A stretch of DNA of 64,000 nt from Agrobacterium cucumeris (GTDB lineage: Bacteria > Pseudomonadota > Alphaproteobacteria > Rhizobiales > Rhizobiaceae). The stretch is from NCBI RefSeq assembly GCF_030036535.1, contig NZ_CP080387.1:2283501-2347500 (forward strand), in the 5' to 3' direction. The translations under genes and the position numbers were made by a program. Shown here piece by piece: positions 8,280 through 17,645 of the stretch (the stretch's first letter is position 1; each line of letters begins with the position of its first letter). The notes below the pieces were generated by a model. That model was given only the letters and a program-made list of their open reading frames with translations, was not told where the DNA came from and did no database searches.

Positions 8280-9218
8280 TCACCAGCGGGTCAGGCCAAG
8301 CAGCTTTTCGCCGAGCGGGTTGAGCCTGGCGGTTTCGGCATGGCGTTTCTCCCATTCACGCGGATCACCGGGAAAGGCGTCGCGCTGCGGATGATCAAGC
8401 TCCTTCCAGAGCCGGATCCGCTCCTGCCGTTCTGCCTCATTGTCGAATTCCGCCGGGTGCATGGAGATGTATTGGGCCATGCGCACGCGGCCATCGGAAT
8501 GATTGGGACGCACGCCGTGGGCAAGCAGCGAGTTGAAAATCATCAGATCGCCCGGTTCCATATCGATATTGACGACGGAGAGGCCAGCCATATCCGGATG
8601 CATCGGATCACGATCTTCCGGCTGCGTCTTCACCCATTCGTCAAAATGCTCAAAAAGATAGGGCACGCACTGAAAACCGCCGACATCGCCATCCTGTTTC
8701 TGCAGGCTCAGCACGCCCTGTACGCCGATCGGCAGTGGGCGGATGGAGGTATCCACATCCCAGTGGATGAAACCGTTGGGATTGCCTTTCACCTTTTTCG
8801 GCGGATTGAGATTGGCGCGGTCGATGGTGACCCACAGATCCTCCCGGTCCCATATGTCGACAAAGACGTCGTAGACCCGCTGCTCGACGCGATTGTCCCA
8901 GAGATACTGGTGATTATAAATCTCCAGCATGCCGGTATTGTTCAATTCCTTCATCTTGTGTTCGCGTCTTTGCGGCGCATACCAGGTCGAAGCATCGGCC
9001 GGGTCCTTCTCATCGAATTTCCAGAGCAGATCGACAAGGCGTTGCACATTCGCCGCAGGCACCGCCTGACGGACAATGATATATCCCTTCGTCGTCCAGT
9101 GCTGCCAGTCCGCTTCCGACAGGACGCGCAGCGGCAAGGTCTTGTTGATATCCTTGAGCTGGGTCGTGGCGGCCGTCGTCGGATGGCTGTCGCGTTTGAT
9201 TGCTGCGGTGGATTGCAT
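8280..9218 (-). CDS. Phytanoyl-CoA dioxygenase (PhyH) family Fe(II)/2-oxoglutarate oxygenase
   Basis: Cytoplasmic protein of 312 residues. The metal triad is visible: H152-W-D154 (FIHWDVD) and distal H234 (LLAHGVRPN), with R244 ten residues on as the 2-oxoglutarate anchor (DGRVRMAQY). Members hydroxylate diverse small molecules using O2 and 2-oxoglutarate. The gene is divergent from an AraC-type regulator with a cupin domain (start 9348), which probably controls it in response to the substrate. No transporter is linked, so the substrate cannot be inferred. Confidence 0.9.
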   Translation of the reverse strand: MQSTAAIKRDSHPTTAATTQLKDINKTLPLRVLSEADWQHWTTKGYIIVRQAVPAANVQRLVDLLWKFDEKDPADASTWYAPQRREHKMKELNNTGMLEIYNHQYLWDNRVEQRVYDVFVDIWDREDLWVTIDRANLNPPKKVKGNPNGFIHWDVDTSIRPLPIGVQGVLSLQKQDGDVGGFQCVPYLFEHFDEWVKTQPEDRDPMHPDMAGLSVVNIDMEPGDLMIFNSLLAHGVRPNHSDGRVRMAQYISMHPAEFDNEAERQERIRLWKELDHPQRDAFPGDPREWEKRHAETARLNPLGEKLLGLTRW

Positions 9219-9276
9219 GTCGTTCTCCCATCATCATCTCCCGAACATCAGGCGATGGAAGAAAGCTACGGTTTTC

Positions 9277-9286
9277 CGGCATGCCG
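9277..9286. promoter_or_regulatory. Perfect palindrome CGGCATGCCG in divergent promoter
   Basis: A 10-bp perfect dyad 59 bp upstream of the PhyH start and 62 bp upstream of the AraC start. Its position suits an operator, but AraC proteins usually bind direct repeats, so the assignment is weak. Confidence 0.3.
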
Positions 9287-9347
9287 TGTTGTCCGCAGAT
9301 GCACAATACTGATACTATTCCAGCGTATAAATCCCAGAGAGCGCGGA

Positions 9348-10220
9348 ATGAGGCCACATCTCGAACATCTGCCGACATCACCGGAGTCATCCTGGAGCAG
9401 GCTCAACCGGCGGCTTGACGACGCCATTCCGTTCGAATGGCACCACCATCCTGAATTCGAACTGACGTTGACGCTCAATTCCCGCGGACAAAGATTCGTG
9501 GGTAATCATGTTGCCGACTACGATCACGGCGACCTCGTGCTAATCGGCCCAAACCTGCCACACACCTGGGCGTCGCGTGACAAACTCGATCCAGCTGAGC
9601 CGCATATCGCCCTCGTCTTCTGGTTCAGGAAAGAATGGATCGAAGGACTGGCCGGCGGATCGGTCGAACTGGCGTCCGTCAAACGTCTCATCCAGAACGC
9701 CGCAACCGGGCTGGCGTTTAACCCCGCACTTGGCCGGGCTCTGGCAGGTGATTTTGAAGCAATATTTTCCCGTCCCCCAGTCGGGCAGCTGACCGGCCTC
9801 CTGGATATTCTGGCGCGGCTGGCGACAGAGGACGGTGGCGTGCCTCTTTCAACCGTCGTGCCGCAGCAGGTGGAAGGGGACCGCTCGCGGATTGACCGTG
9901 TCCTGATCCATCTGCACCGCCACTACCATGAGCCGCTCCGCATGGAGCAGATTGCCGCAATAGCCGCTCTCAGCGAATCCGGCCTGCACCGCATGTTCAG
10001 GAAACATACGCAGGTCAGCCTGTCCGATTATCTGATCGGCCTCAGGGTCGGCGAAGCCTGCGCCCGGCTTTCAGGCACCACCCAGCCAATCAGACATATC
10101 GCTGCCGATGTCGGTTATGCCTCGCTGGCCAATTTCAACCGTCAGTTCCTGCGTCTGCGCGGCATGACACCGCGCGACTATCGAGCCTCGTTTCACGGCA
10201 GCGGCAGGAAAATCCGATAA
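9348..10220 (+). CDS. AraC-family transcriptional regulator with cupin sensor domain
   Basis: Protein of 290 residues. An N-terminal cupin fold (about 20-110; FEWHHHPEFELTL, then GDLVLIGPNLPHTW) is a ligand or metal binding barrel. The C-terminal double helix-turn-helix (about 190-285) ends with IRHIAADVGYASLANFNRQFLRLRGMTPRDYR. The frame stays open upstream to 8232 by antisense to the PhyH gene, but homology begins only at MRPHLEHL, so I start at the ATG at 9348. It is divergent from the PhyH dioxygenase gene, its likely target. Confidence 0.92.
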   Translation: MRPHLEHLPTSPESSWSRLNRRLDDAIPFEWHHHPEFELTLTLNSRGQRFVGNHVADYDHGDLVLIGPNLPHTWASRDKLDPAEPHIALVFWFRKEWIEGLAGGSVELASVKRLIQNAATGLAFNPALGRALAGDFEAIFSRPPVGQLTGLLDILARLATEDGGVPLSTVVPQQVEGDRSRIDRVLIHLHRHYHEPLRMEQIAAIAALSESGLHRMFRKHTQVSLSDYLIGLRVGEACARLSGTTQPIRHIAADVGYASLANFNRQFLRLRGMTPRDYRASFHGSGRKIR

Positions 10221-10290
10221 CGTACCAGAGCTACCGGATTGCCCCTGTGCCGCAGCGGCCGGCGCTACTTCGCACCCTGCCCCAGGCGGG

Positions 10291-10425
10291 GTACAGGTCA
10301 ACACATCAGGCGAAGCCAGCAAATTTGGTCTCGCGCCCGATGCCGTGTCACCCTTTCTCAAGGAATTGACCGCATTCGACGCAATACGCCCGCGGGGTTT
10401 CATGACCCTTGCAACCTTCACACCT
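10291..10425 (+). pseudogene. Fragment of YggS-type PLP homeostasis protein
   Basis: An isolated 45-codon stretch translates to VQVNTSGEASKFGLAPDAV and continues to IRPRGFMTLATFTP. This is the central core of YggS/PROSC PLP-binding proteins (QVNTSGE.SK.G, then RGLMTLA). Neither the N-terminal lysine region nor the C-terminal part is adjacent in any frame I could read. It lies in the 275-bp gap between the AraC gene and the nuclease gene. I regard it as a deletion remnant, and the rest of that gap holds nothing I can name. Confidence 0.7.
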
Positions 10426-10495
10426 TCTCTGTCGCCGACCGCGCGCGACAGATCAGCCTACCGCCCCAGATCAGTCGGTGTCACCCCGGCAACAT

Positions 10496-11608
10496 TCAAA
10501 TATCAAGATCGACCCAGAGCGCGGCATGGTCGGACGCGGCGTCCTCCTGACGCTTGACCTCGTCATAGCTTTCCCACTTCTTCGGCCGAACACCGGGCCA
10601 CATGCCCTTGCGGAACACGCCACCATCCTTGACCTTTGCAAAAAGGGCGGGAGACAGCAGGATATAATCGATCTTGTTGGAGGCCGTGCACCCACCATAG
10701 GTGCCGGGGTAACCACCATCATCAAAAGCGTCATGCTTGAAGATGTCTTTTAACGAGGTACCGCCAAGAAGTGGCTCCAGCGGATCACTGCCGGGAGTGT
10801 CGTTGAAGTCACCGATAACAGCGACATATTCGACGCCCCGTTCGATCAGTTTCCTGTAGATTTCGGCGATACGCTTTGCCTGTGCCTTTCGCTTGGCATC
10901 CGACTTGGCCTTTCCGCCATACCCCTTGCTCTTGAGGTGATTGACCATGACGACAAGCTGAGCGCCGGCGGGCGTGGTGATTTCATATTCCGGGCAATCG
11001 CGCGAAAAGATCGCCTCACCGTTCGGTGTGCAATCATCGACATGGCTGTGCATGGCACCAATGGGATAACCCTTGCGGGTCATCATGCCGACATCGATCC
11101 CGCGCTCGTCATTGCCGTCGATTACCATCACGTGCCGAAACGGCGTGCCGCCGATCGCCGGCAGGATCTCGCGATTGAAGGCGGAAAGCACCGGGCGGCT
11201 CTCGACTTCGACGATGCCGAGCACGTCGGCCTCAAGATCGACCATCACCCGCGCAGTGTTGCGCATGGCGTGCTCGTTGACCGGCTCATCGCGCAGTTCC
11301 AGCGACCCGACCCAGTCGGCCCGGCCATCGGCAACGACCACGACACCGCCCGCAGTCGGCCGCTTGAGCAAACCGCCACGGTTTCGGCGAAGGATAACGA
11401 AAGGCCCCGTGTCGGACTGCTCCATACCCAACTCGACGACGAGCCGGGCGATCTCGACCTTGTCTGCGTCACTATACTCGACCTGACCAAGCAATTGGTT
11501 CAGCGCCGCAAAATGCTCCAGAACCGGCTTTCCCTCTTCCCAGCTGCCAAGGTTCATCGCTTTGGCGCGATCAAAGAGGTTTTCAACGTTGTAGACAGCA
11601 AGACGCAT
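10496..11608 (-). CDS. Endonuclease/exonuclease/phosphatase-family protein
   Basis: Protein of 370 residues of the DNase I-like fold. Motifs in order: MRLAVYNVENLFD (Asn/Glu metal site), VLGIVEVES, MVNHLKSKG, AVIGDFNDTPGSDPLEPL (the GDFN metal site), IDYILLSPAL and SDHAALWVDLDI (catalytic SDH). No signal peptide is visible, so it is probably cytoplasmic. Substrates in this superfamily range from DNA to phospholipids and inositol phosphates, so the precise role is open. Its stop faces the YggS remnant, and the next upstream gene on the same strand is the kinase 121 bp away. Confidence 0.88.
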   Translation of the reverse strand: MRLAVYNVENLFDRAKAMNLGSWEEGKPVLEHFAALNQLLGQVEYSDADKVEIARLVVELGMEQSDTGPFVILRRNRGGLLKRPTAGGVVVVADGRADWVGSLELRDEPVNEHAMRNTARVMVDLEADVLGIVEVESRPVLSAFNREILPAIGGTPFRHVMVIDGNDERGIDVGMMTRKGYPIGAMHSHVDDCTPNGEAIFSRDCPEYEITTPAGAQLVVMVNHLKSKGYGGKAKSDAKRKAQAKRIAEIYRKLIERGVEYVAVIGDFNDTPGSDPLEPLLGGTSLKDIFKHDAFDDGGYPGTYGGCTASNKIDYILLSPALFAKVKDGGVFRKGMWPGVRPKKWESYDEVKRQEDAASDHAALWVDLDI

Positions 11609-11729
11609 CTGATCCTCCCCAGGTTGCAGGGATGATGCACGTTTTACATTTCAAAGACACGACAGTTTGGACTGGCAGAGGAAATTCACGACCGGCACAC
11701 CGATGGACAAGATCGTCCTCGCGAAAGCT

Positions 11730-13124
11730 TTAAGCATTTCGCCAAGTCCGCGCATTGCCCACGGCACGGGCGAAACGATCATGATCCGTGGCATCAACCG
11801 ACCCATCGGGCATGAATATCTCGGTATCGTTTCGCATGGCGGCGACGTCGACACCGCACAGCTCCGCCAGACCGAGCGCCGTCAACTCCCGCATGGCCGG
11901 CACACAGATGGTCCGGCCGCTGGCGGCCGCCAGAAAACGGGCGAAATAGCGACTATTCGACAGGCCACCGTCGATGGAGATCATGTCACCGATGGGAGTT
12001 GCAGCCGGCATCGCCTCAATCAATCGCACCGTCAGCATGGCAATACCTTCCAGCAGCGCGCGCACCATGTCACGCCGCTCGGTGGCATGGTCCATCCCGA
12101 TGAACAGCGGCACGGCCTGCCTGTCCCAATAGGGCGCCGCAAGGCCCGAAAATGCGGGCACGCATACAAGGCCGCGCCGAATGGCGGATGGTCCCTCGAA
12201 ACCGTCGAGTTCGGCATTATCGGTATACAGGCCGATCTTTCGCGCCCATTCGAGCGCAGCACCGGCATCGTAGACCCCTCCCTCGATAGCAAAAACGGCC
12301 GGCGCGCCCTGCCTGTGCCAGCCAATAGTCGGCAAAAGCTCCCCCGTCAGCGGCCGCTCGTTGCCAGCAACAGCCAGCAGGAAAGCGCCCGTGCCAAAGG
12401 TTATCTTGCAATCACCGGGTTTGCGGCAACCATGCCCGTAAAGCGCCGCCTGCTGGTCAACGATGGAAACGCGGACAGGCGTTGCCTCGATTGCGCCGAA
12501 ACCACCATCGACGGGGCCGATGGCGGGCAGGCAATCCAGCGGCACACCGTGAAGCATGCAGAGTTCCGGGCTCCAGTCTCCGGTTGCCAGATCAAGCAGC
12601 CCGGTGCGCGAAGCTGTCGCAAGATCGGTGCGGAAACAGTCAGCCAGCCGATCCAGAAAAAACGCATCGGTGGTGCCCAGCCGCAACCGCCCCGCCGCCC
12701 TTGCCTGCGTCACCGCTGGATTATGCTTGAGCAGCCACGACAGTTTGCTTGCCGAAAAATAGGGATCGAGCGGCAAGCCGCAAATCTCTTTCGAACGATC
12801 CGCCGCCGATGGCGGCAGAGCGGCAAAAGCATCGGCGGTGCGGGCATCCTGCCAGACGATAACCGGCGACAGCGCCTCACCGCTCTCGGCGTCCCACGCC
12901 AGGCAACTCTCGCCCTGATTGGCTATGGCTATGGCATCCACCGGGCCGGCGGCGGCAAGCACCGCGCGGATATTGCGCAACAGTTCCTCGGGGTCATGCT
13001 CCACATGGCCTGGCGCCGGATAGAACTGCGCATGACGCAGGCTGGAGACGACCTGTGCCATGCCATCGCCAACCACAAGGCATCGCGTCGATGTCGTTCC
13101 CTGATCGATCGCCGCAATGCGCAT
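11730..13124 (-). CDS. FGGY-family carbohydrate kinase, glycerol kinase-like
   Basis: Protein of 464 residues with the two actin-like FGGY domains. Visible motifs are IDQGTTSTR (phosphate loop), IAIANQGES, VIVWQDARTAD (substrate loop), PYFSASKLSWLL and GTTDAFFLDRL as in GlpK, then GTGAFLL (adenosine site) and ISIDGGLSNS. Glycerol kinases are usually near 500 residues, so this is slightly short. The ATG shares its A with the stop of the preceding FAD gene (TGATG). It is the last gene of the catabolic operon and would phosphorylate a polyol or polyol-like intermediate delivered by the Pot-type transporter. Glycerol itself is possible but not proven. Confidence 0.88.
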   Translation of the reverse strand: MRIAAIDQGTTSTRCLVVGDGMAQVVSSLRHAQFYPAPGHVEHDPEELLRNIRAVLAAAGPVDAIAIANQGESCLAWDAESGEALSPVIVWQDARTADAFAALPPSAADRSKEICGLPLDPYFSASKLSWLLKHNPAVTQARAAGRLRLGTTDAFFLDRLADCFRTDLATASRTGLLDLATGDWSPELCMLHGVPLDCLPAIGPVDGGFGAIEATPVRVSIVDQQAALYGHGCRKPGDCKITFGTGAFLLAVAGNERPLTGELLPTIGWHRQGAPAVFAIEGGVYDAGAALEWARKIGLYTDNAELDGFEGPSAIRRGLVCVPAFSGLAAPYWDRQAVPLFIGMDHATERRDMVRALLEGIAMLTVRLIEAMPAATPIGDMISIDGGLSNSRYFARFLAAASGRTICVPAMRELTALGLAELCGVDVAAMRNDTEIFMPDGSVDATDHDRFARAVGNARTWRNA

Positions 13125-14386
13125 CAATTTGTCTCCCGAAAGTCAAAGGCAACCTGGCTTGCTTCAAACGCAGAGCGGGGAATGGGCACGAGCACACGGC
13201 GCTCCGGCAGCCACAGGCCGCTCGTGCTCCACACTTCCGTTCCATCAAGATGGAGAGAAAGCCGGCCTCGAACACGTTTGGTAAAACGCAGCTGAAAGTC
13301 GCGAAAAGCTGGTCGGTCAAGCCCTCCCCTGCGGAGCATGGTGGGTACCACAAGTTTGACCGGCTCGGTGAAAGTGACGGGTACCATCAGGTCATTGCAG
13401 GGTTCGCGGGCGAGATCGTCGGCAACGGCAACACCCACGCGGCTACCTTCGCGAAACGACCAGCCGCCCGTTTCCACGGCCCGCAACAGGTTTCCGCTGG
13501 CGAAAAAGATGGGGTTGGCCATCCGGCCGTCCTGATCGATCATCGGCCCGGCGCTGCCTGCCGCCACATCAACTGCGGATGCATTCAAAAGCGCCGCCTC
13601 CGGCGTGAACCGCCCGGTCAGAAGAATACCATCGCACTTGACGGTCAGGAGACGGCCATCCGCCAGCCGGATGTCCGCCTCCTCGACACGGCCGCGCCCG
13701 CGAATGTCCATAAGGACTGCACCACAATGAAACGGCACCCCGACCAGTCTCGGAAACCATTGGAAAGGCGACCGTGCCAGCGGTTCCGGCTCAGGCTCGA
13801 TCATCGCCACCGGCCGCGCACGATGCGTCAGACAGGTCAGAAGCGCAGAGAATGAAACCAGTTCAGAACCAATGACAAGCGGCCGACGAAAGGGCAGGAT
13901 GCCATGAAAGGCAACATAGGATTGCAGCGCGCCGGTGGTGATCACACCCACCGGCCGGTCGCCGGGCAAAAGCAGCACCGAGCGTGGTTTTTCCCGTGCG
14001 CCGGTGGCCAGCACGATGCGCCGGGCCTTCACGCTCTCGACACCGTGCGCCGATGTGACCAGCAATGCGCCACCCTGTCCGAGTTCGACCACGGAATGAC
14101 CGGTGCGGATATCAACACCGGCATCCTGCGCTTCCCTCTGCAGGCGTCTCGCATAGGCCGGGCCGAAATAGACGCGCCCGAATTCGCGCATGCCGAAAGG
14201 CGAGTGCGAGCAATGCCGGGGTGCGCCGCCAAGGGTCGGCTCGCGCTCGAGGATCATCACACGCGCAATACCACGGGCTTTCAGCTCCAGAGCCGCCGCC
14301 ACGCCCGCCGGGCCGCCGCCAACCACGATGACATCGGCACATGAAACGTCTTCGCGCTCTTGCTGAAGAAGCGTCACGCTACTCAT
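13124..14386 (-). CDS. NAD(P)/FAD-dependent oxidoreductase, small subunit-like
   Basis: Protein of 420 residues with an N-terminal FAD Rossmann motif (VIVVGGGPAGVAAALELKARG, about 20-40), a second nucleotide-binding stretch and the ATG motif IVLATGAREKPR. It resembles the pyridine-nucleotide oxidoreductases that pair with GlpA-like or sarcosine/opine oxidase-like partners (alpha and beta subunits of opine or hydroxyproline dehydrogenases). It overlaps its upstream partner by 4 bp (ATGA), so the two FAD proteins probably form one complex. Function is inferred from pairing; the substrate is unknown. Confidence 0.85.
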   Translation of the reverse strand: MSSVTLLQQEREDVSCADVIVVGGGPAGVAAALELKARGIARVMILEREPTLGGAPRHCSHSPFGMREFGRVYFGPAYARRLQREAQDAGVDIRTGHSVVELGQGGALLVTSAHGVESVKARRIVLATGAREKPRSVLLLPGDRPVGVITTGALQSYVAFHGILPFRRPLVIGSELVSFSALLTCLTHRARPVAMIEPEPEPLARSPFQWFPRLVGVPFHCGAVLMDIRGRGRVEEADIRLADGRLLTVKCDGILLTGRFTPEAALLNASAVDVAAGSAGPMIDQDGRMANPIFFASGNLLRAVETGGWSFREGSRVGVAVADDLAREPCNDLMVPVTFTEPVKLVVPTMLRRGGLDRPAFRDFQLRFTKRVRGRLSLHLDGTEVWSTSGLWLPERRVLVPIPRSAFEASQVAFDFRETN

Positions 14387-15780
14387 CGCTCGTCTCCCAC
14401 ACTGACCGCAAGCGGTACGGCCAGACGGTCACCCGTCATCGCAGCAAGCCGGGCGTTGCAATAAAACCCCTGACAGCGCCCCATGCCGGCGCGGGTGCGC
14501 CGACGCAGCCCGCCAAAATCGCCCGGCGGCACCGGACTGGAAAATGTCGCATCGATCTCACGCCGGGTGACGAGTTCGCAATGGCAGACGATTTCGCCAT
14601 GATCGGCACGCTGCCAGTCCCGCTCGCAGGTTTCGGTCAGGTTGGGCATCGTCACCTCAGGCACGGAGGAAGGCAGGTCAAAGCAGGTGCCGAAACCTGC
14701 ATGGAGCGTCAACGCATGCTGCGCCAGCCCGAGCGCAGCGCTGAGGCCCGTGGAACGCACGCCGCCGAGCGTGATCGCCCGCCGGTCCGGCCGCGCGGAA
14801 ATCCGGTAATGTTTCTTGTCAGACGCCGGGCGCAAGCCGGCATAGACGGCGGTTACGGAAATGGAGGCCAGTTCCGGAACGATCTCCGCGCCGCGCTTCA
14901 GCAGCGCTTGCAGCGTCGCCGTCTCCACGGTCGCACGCTCGCGGTCATCCTGCTCTTCCGCGGTCGGGCCGATGAGAACATTGCCAAAGGCAGTGGGACA
15001 GACCACGATGCCCTTGGTGATTTCGGTGGGAACAGGCAGGACGATGCACGGCACATGCCGGCGGGCGGCCTTATCGAGAACGACGAATTGTCCCTTGCGC
15101 GGCATGATGGTGAATTCGGGGAGAAGCCCCAGCCGCGTATCGACGATATCCCCAAACAACCCTGCGGCGTTGACAACGCTTGCGGCAAGGATCGGACCCG
15201 CCGTCGTCTCGATCCGCCACGCGCCATCGAACGAACCCGAGAGGACTTCGGCATTGCGCACCAGCTGCGCGCCCAACCCCACGGCCTGCGTGAGATAACC
15301 CAGCGGCGCGGACCACGGATCGATGATGTGTTCACCCGAAACTTCGAGCGCGGCGACAAGATGACTGGACAGGCCGGGCATGGTTTCGCGGGCCTGACGG
15401 GCCGTGAGCAGGTCGAGTTCGACAATGCCGTTGCGCCGCCCCTGCTCGGCAATCGCCGAAAGTCTCTCCGCCTCATCCGGATTCCAGGCACAGACAAGTG
15501 CACCGGTCTCGACGAGGCTGAGGCCCATCTCCCCGTGGATGGACAGATATTCCGCCCGACCCGCCTTTACCAGTTCCAGCTCCAGACTGCCTTCCGGCGC
15601 ATCGAAGCCGGTGTGAAGAATGGCGCTGTTGGCCTTCGAAGCCCCGGAGAGAATATCAGCACCCTTCTCGATGACGACCACTTTCGCACCGGCCAGGGCG
15701 AAACGACGGGCGACCGCACAGCCGACAACCCCGGCACCGATGACGGCAACGTCAAATTCCGTGGAGAGGCTCTGGACCAT
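14383..15780 (-). CDS. GlpA-like FAD-dependent oxidoreductase with C-terminal [2Fe-2S] BFD domain
   Basis: Protein of 465 residues. The DAO-type FAD domain begins FDVAVIGAGVVGCAVARRF, with the second FAD strand VVVIEKGADILSGAS. The C-terminal BFD-like domain carries four cysteines, C399 and C401 (CHC) and C436 and C441 (RCQGFYC), expected to hold a [2Fe-2S] cluster. This matches anaerobic glycerol-3-phosphate dehydrogenase GlpA and related opine/hydroxyproline dehydrogenase parts. The ATG at 15780 has AAAGGGA upstream; a 13-residue extension is less likely. It probably works with the adjacent FAD protein and kinase on the imported polyol-like substrate. Confidence 0.88.
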   Translation of the reverse strand: MVQSLSTEFDVAVIGAGVVGCAVARRFALAGAKVVVIEKGADILSGASKANSAILHTGFDAPEGSLELELVKAGRAEYLSIHGEMGLSLVETGALVCAWNPDEAERLSAIAEQGRRNGIVELDLLTARQARETMPGLSSHLVAALEVSGEHIIDPWSAPLGYLTQAVGLGAQLVRNAEVLSGSFDGAWRIETTAGPILAASVVNAAGLFGDIVDTRLGLLPEFTIMPRKGQFVVLDKAARRHVPCIVLPVPTEITKGIVVCPTAFGNVLIGPTAEEQDDRERATVETATLQALLKRGAEIVPELASISVTAVYAGLRPASDKKHYRISARPDRRAITLGGVRSTGLSAALGLAQHALTLHAGFGTCFDLPSSVPEVTMPNLTETCERDWQRADHGEIVCHCELVTRREIDATFSSPVPPGDFGGLRRRTRAGMGRCQGFYCNARLAAMTGDRLAVPLAVSVGDER

Positions 15781-15959
15781 TGGTTTCCCTTTACCTTCGT
15801 GGTTCAAAAACGAAATCAACAGGCGTGACAGATCGCGCCGACGCAGCGGGCGTTCATCAACGGGAATGAAATTAGCGCTGGTTCCAGTCCGGCAAAGCTG
15901 GCCGACCCTTTGAATTTAATCGGCCTCACGAGGAGTATTTCTCGATAGGCCTGCCGCCC

Positions 15960-16754
15960 TTATTTGACAAAAGTCTTCGTCAGGCCCGCCGTTCGGTCAA
16001 CGATCAGGACGACGGCAAGCGTCAGCACGATCAGAAGAACGGAAATGGCCGCAACGAGCGGATCAGCCTGGGTTTCAACATGCTGATACATGGCGACGGG
16101 GAGCGTTGTGATCCGCGGACCGGTGAGGAACAGCGAAATCACGGCCTCATCGAACGAGACGAGAAAGGAGAGTGCCGCCGTCGCGACAACGCCCGGCGCG
16201 ATCATCGGCATGGTGATGCGGCTAAAGACGGTGAACGGCGATGCCCCAAGCGTTGAGGCAGCCTCTTCGAAGATCAGCGGCAGGCCGGCGAGCGACGTGG
16301 TGAGCACGCGCAGGGCATAGGGTAGCACGATGATGAGATGCGCGATCACCAGTCCGGTGAACGTGCCGAGCAGACCGGCACCGGCAAAAACGATCAGGAT
16401 CGCAAGGCCGAGAACGATGGTCGGCAGAAGCAGGGGCGCAGTGAAGAAGGCAAGCAATGCATCTGCGCCGATCACCCGCATGCGGACGATGGCGTAGGAG
16501 GCGGGCAGCGCAATCAGCATCGACAGCACCGTGACGATGACGGCGAGGAGCGTACTGGTGCCCAGTGCACCAATCATCTTGGAATTGTGCATGAGCTCGA
16601 TATACCAGCGCAGGCTCCAGCCGGAAGGCGGAAAGGTCATGTAGCTGTCGGCTGAAAAGGAGATCGGCACGACGAGCACCACGGGCGCAAGCAGAAAGAG
16701 GAACATGACAAAGGCGACAATTTTCAGCGCCAGCGGAACGGGACGTTCTTCCAT
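15960..16754 (-). CDS. ABC transporter permease, PotC-like
   Basis: Inner-membrane permease of 264 residues with about six helices. The EAA loop reads EEAASTLGASPFTVFSRITMPMIAPG, the contact to the ATPase. It belongs to the spermidine/putrescine-type (PotC/YdcV) group, which carries polyamines, 2-aminoethylphosphonate and various other small substrates. It is separated by 12 bp from the upstream PotB-like gene. The 179-bp gap after it, before the GlpA-like gene, shows no gene. Confidence 0.93.
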   Translation of the reverse strand: MEERPVPLALKIVAFVMFLFLLAPVVLVVPISFSADSYMTFPPSGWSLRWYIELMHNSKMIGALGTSTLLAVIVTVLSMLIALPASYAIVRMRVIGADALLAFFTAPLLLPTIVLGLAILIVFAGAGLLGTFTGLVIAHLIIVLPYALRVLTTSLAGLPLIFEEAASTLGASPFTVFSRITMPMIAPGVVATAALSFLVSFDEAVISLFLTGPRITTLPVAMYQHVETQADPLVAAISVLLIVLTLAVVLIVDRTAGLTKTFVK

Positions 16755-16766
16755 CTTCGATCTCCT

Positions 16767-17645
16767 TTACAGAACCGCCCGCAGAAGCCGGGAATAGAGC
16801 ACCAGGGCAGCCCCGAAAATCACGAGGATGATCATCGAAAGCGTTGCGGCAAGAGGCCAGTTGAGCGTCACAATGGCCTGATCGTAGATTTCCGTCGCCA
16901 GAAGGAAGACGCGGCCGCCGCCAAGCAGCTTGGGGGTGATGAACGAGCTGACGGCCAGAACGAAGGAGAGTAGGCAACCAAGCGCCACACCGGGCATGGT
17001 GAGCGGCACGATAATCCGCCAGAACACCCTCCAGGGCGATGCGCCGAGCGTTTCGGCAGCCTCCTCGACCCGCGGATCAAGCCTGCCGAAACCGGCGAGC
17101 AATGCCAGGATCATATAGGGCATCAGGATTTCGGTGAGGCCGATGACGACGCCGACCTTGTTGAACAACAGACGCACGCCGCTTTCAGCACCCAGTGCGA
17201 AGAGGATGTTGTTGATGAGCCCGTCATCCGCAAGGATCGCGATCCAGCCATAGGTGCGCACCACCGCCGAGGTGAGCAGCGGCGAAATGACGAGCACAAG
17301 CAGCAGTGTCTTCCAGCGGCCCTGCGCCCGGTGAAGATAAAGAGCGATTGGATAGGAGGCGATGAGCGTCAGAACCGTAATCATGAGGCTGGTCAGGATG
17401 CTCTGGCCGATCAGTTCGATATAAAAACCGTCGGTGAGCGTGGAGGACCAGTTTTCAAGCGTGTGGGCTTCCCCGAGACCGCCGCCGCCGAGGCTTTCGC
17501 GGAAGGAAAGCAAAAGCAGGTTGAAGACGGGCATCACGAAGGCCAGACCATTGACCGCGATGATCGGTCCGAGCAGCAGCGTTGCCAGAAACACGACGGA
17601 GGAGGTGCGGCTGCCGGGAGCCGTGATCATGACCGACGCCGTCAT
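16767..17645 (-). CDS. ABC transporter permease, PotB-like
   Basis: Inner-membrane permease of 292 residues, about six helices, with EAA loop EEAAETLGASPWRVFWRIIVPLTMPG. It overlaps the ATPase gene by 4 bp (17642-17645) and is followed by its PotC-like partner, so the transporter is a heterodimeric permease with one ATPase. N-terminal residues [16 protein letters not shown] precede the first helix. The substrate is not evident from the permease. Confidence 0.93.
   Translation of the reverse strand: MTASVMITAPGSRTSSVVFLATLLLGPIIAVNGLAFVMPVFNLLLLSFRESLGGGGLGEAHTLENWSSTLTDGFYIELIGQSILTSLMITVLTLIASYPIALYLHRAQGRWKTLLLVLVISPLLTSAVVRTYGWIAILADDGLINNILFALGAESGVRLLFNKVGVVIGLTEILMPYMILALLAGFGRLDPRVEEAAETLGASPWRVFWRIIVPLTMPGVALGCLLSFVLAVSSFITPKLLGGGRVFLLATEIYDQAIVTLNWPLAATLSMIILVIFGAALVLYSRLLRAVL

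Noticed and set aside
8232..9347. Upstream extension of the AraC-type gene to 662 residues
   Set aside because: The added 372 residues are antisense to the PhyH gene and show no domain; regulator homology starts at the ATG at 9348.
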